Positions 30,789 to 40,985 of a DNA stretch of 41,919 nucleotides are shown here, piece by piece (positions within the stretch are counted from its first letter, which is position 1; every line of letters begins with the position of its first letter). Location of the stretch: positions 1-41,919 of the forward strand of contig NW_003546520.1 of NCBI RefSeq assembly GCF_000090795.2, in the 5' to 3' direction. Under the pieces are notes generated by a model. It was not told the origin of the DNA, did not search any database, and saw only the letters and a list, made by a program, of their open reading frames with translations. Origin of the DNA: Amphimedon queenslandica (taxonomy: Eukaryota; Porifera; Demospongiae; Haplosclerida; Niphatidae). A program made the position numbers and the translations under genes.

Positions 30789-32990
30789 GGGCTGAGGCTA
30801 TTATTCTTAAATTTCAAATGAAAAATTGTTATTATTCTTTTAAATGCTCAATTATTTATGTATTATTTTTTAAACGATCAATTTTTACCGTTCATTTGAA
30901 GCATTAGAGACGCTTCAATGTAGTCTTACAGTGAACCGTCTTGTTAGTCTCCAAATGAAAATTGTAACAACAAAAAAACTCAACAGTTGCTGATGTTGGT
31001 TGTAACAGCAAATGTTTTTGCCTCTTGTGACCAAGAAGGTAACAGTGAGCTATTCTATGACGACCACTTCAATGGACAAAACTCTTCCTTAAGATCCTTA
31101 GTACAGGCCATATAGGAATGCAGCTCAGACTTTAAATGATCAATTGCACTCGAATCAATAAATGGAATTGCAGTAAGCAACTGCAGTTGGCATTAGAGTA
31201 TTAAGTTGATGAGGAGAGAAGTATCATATAGACATTGTGTCCTTAAAAATGGTTGATATATGATTCTTAAAGTAATCTAAACCATCCTGAACACAGTTCC
31301 AGGCATAAGCCATCAACTGCTGATTAATACTTGCATTTCTAGACCCAATACATAATTGTGAGATGACACTAGACAGGTTTGGTGTGTCGTTTACTTCCAT
31401 GGCCATCATTATTTCATTAATCTTTTCAAAACTCAATAAGACAAGGGGCCCATCTCCTTCAAGAACATAGCAAGCTTTAAGAAAGTGCTCATCCCAGTCT
31501 ATAACAGCAGCCAACTCTACCTTTAATAGTGCTATTTTATTAGGACCCGAAAAAAATGACAAAAGCTTGGATCGTAATGCTGGAGAAAACTCATCGTTAC
31601 ATCTAACAAAGGGCTCTACATCTCAAAAACAATAGAAGAACTTTCATCACCTCCCACTTACTCCAGCATCGAGTGGTACTATAGTTGCCCTTGATCTACC
31701 TGTTCGAGACTTCCACAACAGTCTAGCTTTGGTGCTGTGAGAGAATAGACACCCAAGAGATCATGAAACTAGACTTATGCTCCGTTTTAAATGACTCCCC
31801 CACAGGGTCCAATGAGATAGGCAGCCTGTATCAATGACATTAAGGTACATTACTGAGACTGTTCACATGGTAACATTATTACTTGCTGCTCTATCCCTCA
31901 TTGCTGCTATTAATTGGTCTGATTTAACACCATAAGTGACTGAAAGAGCACTGATTACTTCTCCAGCTATTTCCTCCCCAGACAAACTTTTGGCTAGCAT
32001 CTGAAGTCGAATCAATTTATGCTGAATATTCCAATCTCCATTCACAAATCTTATTACAATAGCTAGAGCCTCACCAACATGAGTTCAATCATCAAATATG
32101 GCTGACCCAGGTAAACCTTGTATTTCCTTCTGTAGTTGTTCGACTTCCTGAGCCTGAATGAAGGGTATATAATCAGAGAGGTGCCTTCGGTTTGTTAAAG
32201 GACATCCTGTTTTCTCAAGGAGATAACAAAACAATCAACTGTACTGAGTGGAACTCCAGCCTTCAAAAAAGACTTTACTACATTTACTCTGAAGACCTGT
32301 GTATTGGCAGGGAGTGTTTCACCTCTGACATGAATATCATCATTGTGCTTGGCTAATGCTTGATCAATATCAGCTTCCTTGGCTATTTTTTCTTTGAGCC
32401 TTAATTTTCCCAGCAGGTGGTTCTTTGAGTGGATATGGTTGTTGATTACAGTACTCTTCAGATTGAGTTCTTCACGGCAGCCTTCGCAGAAGAGCTTGAT
32501 ACCGGATACCTTGAATGGCTCACTTTTGTATTCAGTTGCTCAACATGTAGGTTTGATACTCTTAGGTTCACTGCTGCTGCTAGAAGACATCCTCCTACTG
32601 GTTGAACTCCTTCCTGGTCTGGTGCTAAGTTACCTTTCTCTTGCGTTGCCGATTAGTTTCAGACAGAGGAGGACTTCTTAATCTAGCCAAAGTCTCCTGG
32701 TCACTCTTCTTTTGTGCTGCTTTTAAGAGCATCGAGATTCAGCATCTCACTGCGACTAGTACTAGTCTCAGCATAGATAACAGGCTCATTTTCTAGCTCA
32801 GTTTGATCTTCATCACAATTATCTGATTAATTATCAGCCACTTTGCTTTACATGTGACTCAAACCACTCTGAAACTCCACCTATTATTTATAAACTCCAC
32901 ACACTATTCGTTATTCAAATTATTACTCTATCCAGTTAAAATTTAGACCCAGTATTCTTATAATTATTGTCTGAATAACAGCCTCAGCCC
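30789..32990 (-). mobile_element. Complete but inactive hAT-like DNA transposon (2,202 bp)
   Basis: Terminal inverted repeats GGGCTGAGGCTATTATTC (30789-30806) and GAATAACAGCCTCAGCCC (32973-32990) match at 17 of 18 positions. They are flanked by octamers that match at 6 of 8. The interior carries one minus-strand transposase pseudogene (32590-30888), so both ends and the gene are in the expected arrangement and size for hAT. The exact first base may be off by one or two, because the flanks next to GGG are ambiguous. Confidence 0.85.
30888..32590 (-). pseudogene. hAT-like transposase pseudogene
   Basis: It starts MSSSSSSEPKSIKPTC, followed by an in-frame TGA (32542-32540), then a zinc finger LFCEGCREELNLKST...NNHIHSKNHLLGK (Cys2-His2 spacing, BED-like DNA binding). 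Next come the helical block LPANTQVFRVNVVKSFLKAG, the catalytic-core start GSAIFDD (Asp), FVNGDWNIQHKLIRL, LSGEEIAGEVISALS, MRDRAASNN, then SHSTKARLLWKSRTGR, LAAVIDWDEHFLKACYVLEG, FEKINEIMMAME. In the last part come FCPLKWSS, LLPSWSQEAKTFAVTTNISN and DYIEASLML, which correspond to the hAT dimerisation domain. Frameshifts (about 32195, 31620 and 31170) and several stops, mostly CGA or CAA turned to stop, kill it. Two pieces (31562-31224 and 32045-31863) remain open. Confidence 0.85.
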
Positions 32991-33047
32991 TGGGCCTAGA
33001 GGCCTGCATTATTAACAGTCATGTGAATACTGAATAGGAAATAGGAA

Positions 33048-33830
33048 GTGGAATGGCCCTTGTTGTGTCTTAATTGTTTGTCAGGTCAAAAACAGAAGAT
33101 TCAGGTTATCATCCAGATATGGCATCTTCTTCAGAATTACCTCCAATACTGCTGCTTCTATTTAGAAGAAATGCAGATGAAGATAGTAAAGGCTTTTAAG
33201 GAATTGTCACTGTTGGAACATTTCGTGAGGTTTGCTACTAGTTTGACTAAGATTGAAGATTATTTTTATGTATACGATGCAATGGAAAACTTCAGAAGGC
33301 AGCTCGAAGCACTTGAATTGCCAATGGTAGGAATATTGAAGTGGATGAACCTTATTTATTCGTTGATTGCACCACTTGGCTTTCCAAATTACAATTGTTC
33401 TCGTAATTCTAATGGTAAAATTATAATCAAGCTCTTATTAGAGCTCTCCATATATGGAACTTTATAAGAGAGGTTTTGATGCTGTGCAACCTATGGGATT
33501 ACTATTGAATGATTTGAAAGTGCAATGCTTTATTTCCAATGATCTTGTGGGAGATATCTTTCATGAATTCTTCCTTGGCACTTTTGAAGATATTATGGGA
33601 CTATTGAAACTATTGAATGAAAGATTACATAACTGTGCATCACCGAGTGCAGAACAGGTTTACAGTATCATAAAAGAAAAGGCTGTTGACAAGAAGAGTA
33701 AGGTTGCTGCACTGATTAAAAATTCAGTTTCATGAGTTATAAGTTTCCAAAGCTGGATGATCAATCTGATAACAAAGACCGTGAAGTTGATAATGAAGAA
33801 GAAAACAAAAACTAATAATAATTATTTGAC
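33048..33830 (+). pseudogene. Unrecognised frameshifted coding remnant next to the hAT element
   Basis: Three colinear plus-strand pieces read as one broken protein. They are KTEDSGYHPDMASSSELPPI and LLLLFRRNADEDSK (about 33086-33190), then in the next frame AFKELSLLEHFVRFATSLTK, YFYVYDAMENFRRQLEALEL (33190-33467), then ERLHNCASPSAEQVYSIIKE and KAVDKKSKVAALIKN (33454-33735). A short acidic tail KLDDQSDNKDREVDNEEENK ends at a TAA near 33811. The composition (helical, Leu/Glu/Lys rich, acidic tail) looks protein-coding, but I do not recognise the family. Switch points near 33190, 33460 and 33735 suggest indels, or alternatively short introns that I could not place. It begins about 60 bp after the hAT target site. 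Confidence 0.4.
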
Positions 33831-34401
33831 TACCGATGTGCTTATGTGCTTATTGTTCTGCTAAAGTGTTTCAAATAATTTCAATGTCATAATAACAATC
33901 TCTTGCTCACTTGCAATGGTGCTCTTGGTTAAGAAACTAGGATAAATATTGCTATTTTAGCACAATTTTTACATGCTACCAGAATCAGCAATTTTCGATG
34001 CCTGCTGAGTTATCTGTTGTGTTTAAGTGACACATCAGAATTCGGGTTTTGTATCAATGATAAATTAACACTCATGCTATTGAGTTAAATTCACTTGCTT
34101 GCCAGTACGCAGGCATTATTTGAGAAAGTCATTAACGAAAGATACCATAACTATAATATTAATGTAGTAATAAAACAATAAAGTAATTAAAAGTGCTCAA
34201 TAATTGCACCGCAACTGTTCTATAAATATTATATCATTGATTAATTAGAGCCTTATTCTGAAAATTTAAATTTTATGTGCAGGATAATTTGCTGCTATGC
34301 ATAAAATTGAGTCATTTTAATTTTCTTTCCATGTTTGACTGTGGTGTATGTTCTCATGGCATTGTTTTATTTGCACTGTTTCAGTTTAAAAATTTGTGAT
34401 A
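33831..34401. other. Non-coding AT-rich stretch
   Basis: No gene, RNA gene or repeat recognised. Confidence 0.45.
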
Positions 34402-35402
34402 TTTTAATATAATACTCAGTTGCACCAATCTATGCAGCACTTTACAGCAGTCCATGAGCTAATGCTATAAAAATCAAAAGCTTTCAAAGCAAAATCCTTT
34501 CAAACATTGATCCAGGAATGCAGAATTTACCCATTGGCTCATTACAGAGGTTGCATAATCTTTAATGATTTTAAAGTAAGGTAGCAGTACAATCCTGATG
34601 TTGTTGGACACTAATAGGTAGGCATACACAATTAGTTGATATTAAAAATAAAAGTACTATATTTAAATAAAAAACTACAGAGATAGTCAGCTAAATATGC
34701 TTTCTGCGCACTTAATGAGGGGGTGGGGCTAAAGGTTTTAAGCTGAAAACTCTAAGATTTTATAACACAAGTCCCATAAACTGCAATGATGTGCTTAATA
34801 CAATAATTAGCTAGTGCCACAGCAAGGTTTAAAGTTTAATGCAATGGTCATAATACTTTGTCACAAAAGTAGCTGATTTGCTTTTCAAGCCTGTCAATCA
34901 ATAAAATTGCTACATTATATGCCTGAAAATAAGTTTTTAGTCAAAATAGGAAAATATGATACTGAGTTGCAACAACCACTTAACCTTGCTGTAGCACTAA
35001 CTAATTTTTGTGATAAGCACATTGGAGTTTTTGGGACATGTTGTGTAAAATCTTGGAGTTTTCAGCTAAAAACCTTCAGCTCAACCCCCTCATTAAGTAT
35101 GCAGAAAGTATGGATGATATCTGTAGTTATTCATTCATATATAGTACTTTTATTATTCATAACAACTAATTGTGCATGCCTGCCTATTGATGTCAACCAA
35201 TGATCAGGATTGTGCAGCTACCTTACTTGAAAAAAACATTAAAGATTAGGCAACCTCTGTATTGAGCCAATTGGTAAATTCCCCATTCCTGGATCAATGT
35301 TTGAAAGGATTTTGCTGAGGCAGCTTTTGATTATTCTAGCATTAGCTCATGTACTGCTGTAAAGCGCCACATAGATTGGTACAACTGAGTATTATATTAA
35401 AA
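34402..35402. mobile_element. 1-kb near-palindromic foldback element
   Basis: The left arm runs from TTTTAATATAATACTCAGTTG (34402) to about 34855. The right arm runs from about 34915 to CAACTGAGTATTATATTAAAA (ending 35402). The arms are imperfect reverse complements over their whole length (~450-490 bp each). Matched words include 'gctgtaaagtgct', 'gatccaggaatg', 'taatgagggggt', 'agctgaaaac' and 'cagcaaggttaa'. The spacer is only about 60 bp. The arms differ by indels and substitutions. The 98-codon frame at 34907-35203 is a by-product. This is a foldback or MITE-type element; a transcript would form a very long hairpin. Confidence 0.9.
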
Positions 35403-37093
35403 CATGATCAAAAATCAAAAAGAAAAAATTATGGATTGTTATGCATGCACAATGTCTTGCTGATCTTGATTTTTTTAATTTGACTACATGGAAAGAAACA
35501 TAAAAAGAGAAAATGTAAACTGACCTCACTTGAATGTATGTCTTCTCAAATCCTGAGCTTGGTGGTGCATTGAGAGGTTTACTATAGATAGAGGAAACAA
35601 AAAGGACAAAGAGAGGGAGGTACGTAAGAGCTAGTGAATTGCAATTCAAACTAAGTACAATAACAGTAACTGTAATGTTAATCTGTGTTTAGAATGTAAT
35701 AGTAATTTAATGGTAATTACAGTATTAGAGACAATCCTCATACCAGCAACAAAAAGTATTTCAATTAATATATCATGCAGTGATTAATAGCCCAATAGCC
35801 AGTGACATACATTTTTGCATACTTGTCTAAATCTGAGAACTAAATGTGCCACATACTGAATGTATATAGTTAACTATCACACAATGATTTAATGTAATCA
35901 ACCACTTCACTGATGCATACTCCACATAACAGTGAAGTGTACAATAGGAGAAGAGAGACTAAAGTGGGAGAGGGGGAGACAGAGAGAAGAAGGAGTATAG
36001 GAAAGAGTAAAGATGTAGCGAAAAGAAAGATTGTGTAGACTGTAGAACAGTAAAGCTAGAATAGACTAAATTCAGGGAGATTACTGAAGGTGGCACTCTG
36101 TGAGATAGTAAGAGATCAATAAATTAGGAGAGGGTATGGATGTAGTGCATGTTAAGTGTGGGAATGAGAAAGGCAAACAAAACAAAACATATTAAATGTT
36201 TCTAAGAGGTACATGTATGTACATGGTTTCTCACAGGTTTTATGGCATAGTGCTCAGTATCCTGACAGTGTATGTTGTAAATTTCTCAAAGTTTTAATAA
36301 AATACCCTGTACTATTATACTAAAAAAATAGTAAGGGGCCTTTGCCCACTATTGTCATGCAATCATCATAAAAGTTAGGCTATATAACTTTAATAATAGT
36401 TGGACAACGACCCAACTGTACAGACACATTGCATATGGGCGGCTTTGCCCAATTATAGTAAAAATTTCATCAAAAATGGTTAGAAGAGAAATCACCGCTA
36501 TTATTATTTTTTCTGATACGTACACATGTTCTTATGTTGTATAGAAAGTTTAAGCTATTTCTGATCAATCTTTCAAATTTTTAAGTTGTTCAAAATTAAG
36601 TCATGCATGTATACATGTACGTGTACAATGTAGTAATGTACATGTGCCTTTGTACAAGCAGTGCTTGTCAACTCATGAAGCATGCTGTATAGCTCACTTA
36701 GCATGCCTTAAGGGACTTTGGATATGTAACATAGAGCAGGCTAGAGACATAAAGGGAAAAGCTCCAATGGGCATGGGATAATGAGTAATAATTACAGTAA
36801 AAGATGACATGCTTTGAATTAATTGCATTATCTGTTTGAAACAGAAAGCATAACAGTAAAAGCAGTAAATTTGTGCTGTAGTTAGTTAAATCGAAGCTTT
36901 AAGCACAGATGAGACACAGCATTTACACAACGATCTATTGTACTATGACTAATAAACATAATGCTGAGAAGGGTTTTGAATATTTATATTATTGCTTAAT
37001 TTGGTGACACACTAGTAGTAATATTATCGAAATGATTTGTTTGGTAGCAGTAACAGTATTATAGTAAATATTGCTTATAGTAGGCATCAGTGT
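35403..37093. other. Non-coding stretch with a purine-rich tract
   Basis: A G/A-rich block sits at about 35940-36030. Near 36310-36460 two copies of 'ggcctttgccca'/'ggctttgcccaa' flank about 100 bp and might be the ends of an old element, but they are in direct orientation and too short to claim. TACATGTA words occur at 36210-36225 and 36605-36645. No gene. Confidence 0.35.
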
Positions 37094-37296
37094 TAAGGTG
37101 GATTCTCAATATGACACATGTGCGTCCGTCACAACCGGAAGTGCTGTATAAACCAATGAGGGTATGCGTCAATGTGTCAGATTAGAAAACATTTCTATTC
37201 TCAGGCATCGACGCATACTTCCATTGGTTTATACAGCACTTCCAGTCATGATGCTAGCGCATGAAAACAATGCGTCATATTGAGAACCAGCCTTTA
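37094..37296. mobile_element. 203-bp palindromic MITE
   Basis: Left TAAGGTGGATTCTCAATATG (37094) and, reverse-complemented, right TAAAGGCTGGTTCTCAATAT (to 37296), with the inversion continuing inward through 'ggaagtgctgtataaaccaa' and its complement. The arms cover about 85 bp each with a ~30-bp loop. It contains CG-bearing words (gcgtc, gacgc), unlike its AT-rich flanks. No ORF. Confidence 0.88.
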
Positions 37297-38014
37297 CACA
37301 TGCATACATAATATAGTTCACCACTTCATCCTCATGCCTTCCCCACAAACACAAGGCATGCTAATACTTTCCTTTGCCATTTATTTACAGAAAACTATTG
37401 TACACTAGGATTCAGTATGAGGAAGAGTACGAGTGCTATAGACAAAGGTGTTATTCAACGTTTGGTGTACACGGTTACTATGCAGTAGAAAAATTAAAAA
37501 TACCATGGCACACCCCAGCATGCTTTATGTGTAATGGTGTATTGACCACAAAGTAAAATGTGCACATCAAGCTTGGTGTCAAGCAGTCATCATGCAACTG
37601 AAATCTACTGAAAATGGTAAGTGCAATTGTTCCATGAAACCCTGCAACACTCAAGCTACTGTAGGACCTCAACTTACTTAAATGATGAGATCAATAGTGG
37701 CTGTATCAACTGATTCAATGCTTTAAAGAATAGTACAGATCGTGGACAGTGATTTGGCCATCTTGCTTGGGTGCAGTGATAGGCATGTCGTTAAGTTTAA
37801 GGTTTCCAATTATAAACTGATAGAGTGCTAGGAAAATGTTTGCTTTTTTATTACTTTTGCTTCAAAAAGTTTCCGGATCGCGTGCTAAGGCAGGATTGGC
37901 AGCTATAATGCTGGTGGCAGCAACAAGTTGAACATGACTGGCTCTGCTTACAAGTTACACTATGCATACCTGAAGCATAGCTCGAGGCGTAGCAGCTTTG
38001 ATATGTTTGCATAA
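37297..38014. other. Stretch with one open frame of unknown meaning
   Basis: A 60-codon plus-strand frame (37374-37556) follows an acceptor-like tract ending in TTTATTTACAG (37390). It reads LLYTRIQYEEEYECYRQRCY and onward, with a YE/CY-rich composition. No family recognised and no donor identified, so it could be chance. Nothing else is seen. Confidence 0.25.
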
Positions 38015-38602
38015 TGGTAAGCAATCTTATTTGATGTTATTTTATGTTTCGTGACACTTTTAATTTAAGGTACGTTTGGCTGAAACTTTAATATTTTTTC
38101 TTTACAGTATTTTATATGAAATGAAAAGTTGTACAACTTGTGCTGTTTTCAAATTTTTACCACCCACTGTTTATTAATTATAGATCATTGAACTTCAAAT
38201 TTTATTAAAATATTTCTGCATAACTTTTGCTTCTTTAGGAACTTACTTGTTCTAGTAACTTGTTAATTTTATCTCCCTTTTCTCATTCCAAACTCAGTTG
38301 CAATGGAAGTTGATGTTCTCATGTGCCTAGTGTACGGCGGCATAAGCAAGGCATGGATTTCAAACAATAAACAACTGGGAAACTTGCCATTTTTGATTTT
38401 GAGGTAGCACTGCTATTTTGCCATTACTTGAAGCCATTTTGTTTTCCTTGATAATCTATTTTTAATGTTATTTATACAAAAATGTTTGAAAGTCACTGAA
38501 TTAATTTTTTGCTATGAATAATTATACTTATTGCGCTAATGAATATAATTACGATCTCTCAAAGCAAGGAATTCTTAAGTTTCATACCAAATAGGTAATA
38601 TA

Positions 38603-39268
38603 TAGACCCTTTGCATTAGGCAGGGCACTTAGGAGATTGGGTCTTACATCGGCCATTTTGGTGTACTGTATCTTATGGTTGCTGTACTAAGTAATGGTGG
38701 CGATTGCTGCTTACGGCACTTAAAATCTAAGACTGGTAGAACATATTTTCCTTTCTTATAAATAAAAATGAAGGGAGAAGCTCACACTCTTTTGAAATAA
38801 AGTAAATGATCAAGTTGGCTCTGTTAAACAGCAGAAATGAGGCTCTAGCTGGACCATACTTTCGTCACCTCCAACTGGCTATAACTTGCTTAAATAGTTT
38901 CAAGTCAACTTTTAGTATCTTTCTATGTCTTTTTTATCATTAAAGCGATCATTATAAATAATAATAATACAGAAATAAGCAGGATTATGAAGTTGCATCA
39001 AAGGTTAGTTTTGCTTTGGCCATAGTTGAGGTGGGCTGAGGTGGCTTAACTGGTCTTGTGGCTTATTGAGATGATGAATTAATTGTCCACAGCTCTCCCA
39101 ATATTTTCAAAACAAAAGTATGATCGCAAGAAAAATTTCGGTTGCCACTTTTTGCTGTCTGTCACCATAGTGGCCACTGAAGTCAATGGAAAATCCACGT
39201 GTCACTGTACACGAAAATGCCGATTTCGAATAAGCAAGCCCACTACCACGCCTCATGCAAAGGGTCTA
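38603..39268. mobile_element. 666-bp MITE with TAGACCCTTTGCAT termini
   Basis: TAGACCCTTTGCAT (38603) and ATGCAAAGGGTCTA (ending 39268) are perfect 14-bp inverted ends. A second weaker inverted block follows inside (ATCGGCCATTTTGGTGTACTG versus ATCGGCATTTTCGTGTACAG). TA at each end could be the target duplication. The interior frame at 39083-39310 runs out of the element and is not a gene. It lies inside the 38015-40785 inverted-repeat pair, so it inserted later. Confidence 0.8.
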
Positions 39269-39760
39269 TTTGACTCACATCTATTCACACATTACTTCGT
39301 GACACTATGAAGCTGTTACTGGGATAATTACTGAATTTTTGGCCAAAAACAAGGCAGTTTGAGGAAAATGAGGAAGGGAAACCCTTCACAACCAATTGTT
39401 TGGGTGCTAATATTATGCTTTTTAGCTCAGTATTTTGTTCATTTTAAGGCAGTTTTTTCTACAAAATATAACCTGCATCTGTGTTAATCATTTGAGTAAT
39501 TGAAGCAGCAAAAGTGTAGCCTTTTCACTACTTAAATTTAAAATCATTTTCTGTTTTTTGTTTTTATCAGGTGAAACTTGGATTTTTTGCAAAATTTACT
39601 GCAAAAAATTAATATTAAACACTATTTTTAAAAGTTAACTTTTCATATTAAAGATTTCTCTTAAAACATGTACAGAAAGTCATTGAATACTGCAATAGTG
39701 TCAAATAATTCCATTACATACTTCCCAAAATTTCAACACACTTAAAAAGAAAATAGCAAC

Positions 39761-39994
39761 TCAACCCTGACCCTGGCCTTTTTCTGGTATAAGAACTTGT
39801 GCTGTTTCAATACCTGATTGTTTTAATAGTAATATGATTAGCATGCAATGAGCAATAACATCACATATTGAACTTACATTAGTATTACATTTTCTTTTAA
39901 ATTTTTGAGCTTCTTTCCATTGATTCACTGATGCATTGGGAGCTGTACTCTTAAGGTACAACGGGCTGAATGCACAATTTAGATTTCGGGACAC
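39761..39994 (-). pseudogene. Short mobile-element protein remnant carrying the R2 C-terminal peptide
   Basis: A 77-codon frame reads MSRNLNCAFSPLYLKSTAPN, ASVNQWKEAQKFKRK, then a hydrophobic segment, then QSGIETAQVLIPEKGQGQG and stop. The last third is repeated at nucleotide and peptide level at 20362-20450 (R2). The conservation of IETAQV and the KGQG ending in two places suggests the end of a dispersed element protein. The family is unknown to me. Confidence 0.4.
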
Positions 39995-40952
39995 AAATTG
40001 TTTTCTTTATACTTTTTTTACAATATATCATTTTTTCAATTTTTTTTCAATAGTGAGATGCAATAAACTTTATTAAACTTTGTAAAATGGATGAAAACTG
40101 AGTAAAGAATTATTGAATATGATGAGAGTACTTTAATGTTTAGTAATATCATTGTGTTTATATTATTTTCTATTGACATATGTTGCATCATTAGGCAAAA
40201 GTTTTTCAAGTTTTGCAATATATGCTGCAATCTCTCATAAAGTTTTGTTGACTTTCAAATATCAGTGTATCACAAAAGCATTTACTGCATACAAACTTGA
40301 TTGAGTGTTTGCCTTCATTATGCCACGATTGTAAGCTTCAGAGCTTCGTGGAGCCTGCATTCACCAGATGAAAAAGCTAAATTAACATCAGTCAGGAAAT
40401 ACATACTGGTGGCCATTTTTATTAATGGTTTGACTAATATGACGTCCCCACATTGCAATTAATTTTTCCCGCCAGTTTTATAAAATACAGCGGTGTCCAG
40501 AAATGACACAAGATCAAAGATGGCGTATAAAGTATAAAAAGTCATGCAGGAATTTTTTTAAATATTTGAAGTTAAATGACCTATAACTTCTAAACAATGC
40601 ATTCGTAAAAATTTAAAAATAGCACAAGTTGTACAACTGTTTCTTTACTATAAAATGGCAGCAATTAAAAAAATATTAAAATTTCATCAAAAAGTACCTT
40701 AAACTTATCCTTTCCTCTACCTAAAATTTTGTGCAATAACCCTATTTTTCTGGCTTAGCTCTGTTATTTGCTTACCTTCTGTAAAGTGTGATTAAACAAT
40801 GATTTCTATAACCAAGAGTAAATAAGGGGGAGGGAGAGTGTCTAACAGCTCTATGATAGCCTGTTACATGTCTGCGTAGAGTATTCTTAGACCTTCGTTA
40901 GCACCTATCTTTGTCTAGTAAAATCTTCAGTAAATTTAGGGCGTAACTTAAT

Positions 40953-40981
40953 AACCAATGCCACGCCTTTTCCACGTGGAA
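40953..40981 (+). promoter_or_regulatory. CCAAT word and E-box palindrome just upstream of the 40986 ATG
   Basis: CCAAT lies at 40954-40958 and the perfect 12-bp palindrome TTCCACGTGGAA at 40970-40981, which contains a CACGTG E-box and ends four bases before the ATG. A CCAAT box and CACGTG (bHLH-type site) are common promoter words. The spacing implies a very short leader or an upstream start that I cannot see. Confidence 0.35.
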
Positions 40982-40985
40982 GAAC

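Larger units (their letters stand above)
38015..40785. mobile_element. Probable 2.7-kb element bounded by ~200-bp inverted repeats
   Basis: The segment 38055-38240 is matched in inverse orientation by 40530-40730. Shared words: 'taaggtac', 'aactttaatatttttt', 'gttgtacaacttgtgct', 'aaatttttac', 'cttcaaatttta' and 'ctgcataacttt'. A weaker match extends outward to 'ggtaagcaa' on both sides (about 38020 and 40775). The interior has one MITE (38603-39268) and the R2 repeat with a minus-strand frame. It may be a decayed DNA transposon or two solo MITEs in opposite orientation; no transposase is visible. Confidence 0.55.

Noticed and set aside
34907-35203. 98-codon plus-strand ORF
   Set aside because: It lies entirely in the right arm of the 1-kb foldback, and the left arm does not preserve the frame.
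36310-36460. Element ends at the two 'ggcctttgccca'-like words
   Set aside because: The words are in direct orientation, too short, and show no duplication of flanks.
37374-37556. Exon after the acceptor-like TTTATTTACAG
   Set aside because: No donor, no partner exon and no family resemblance; kept only as a low-confidence note.
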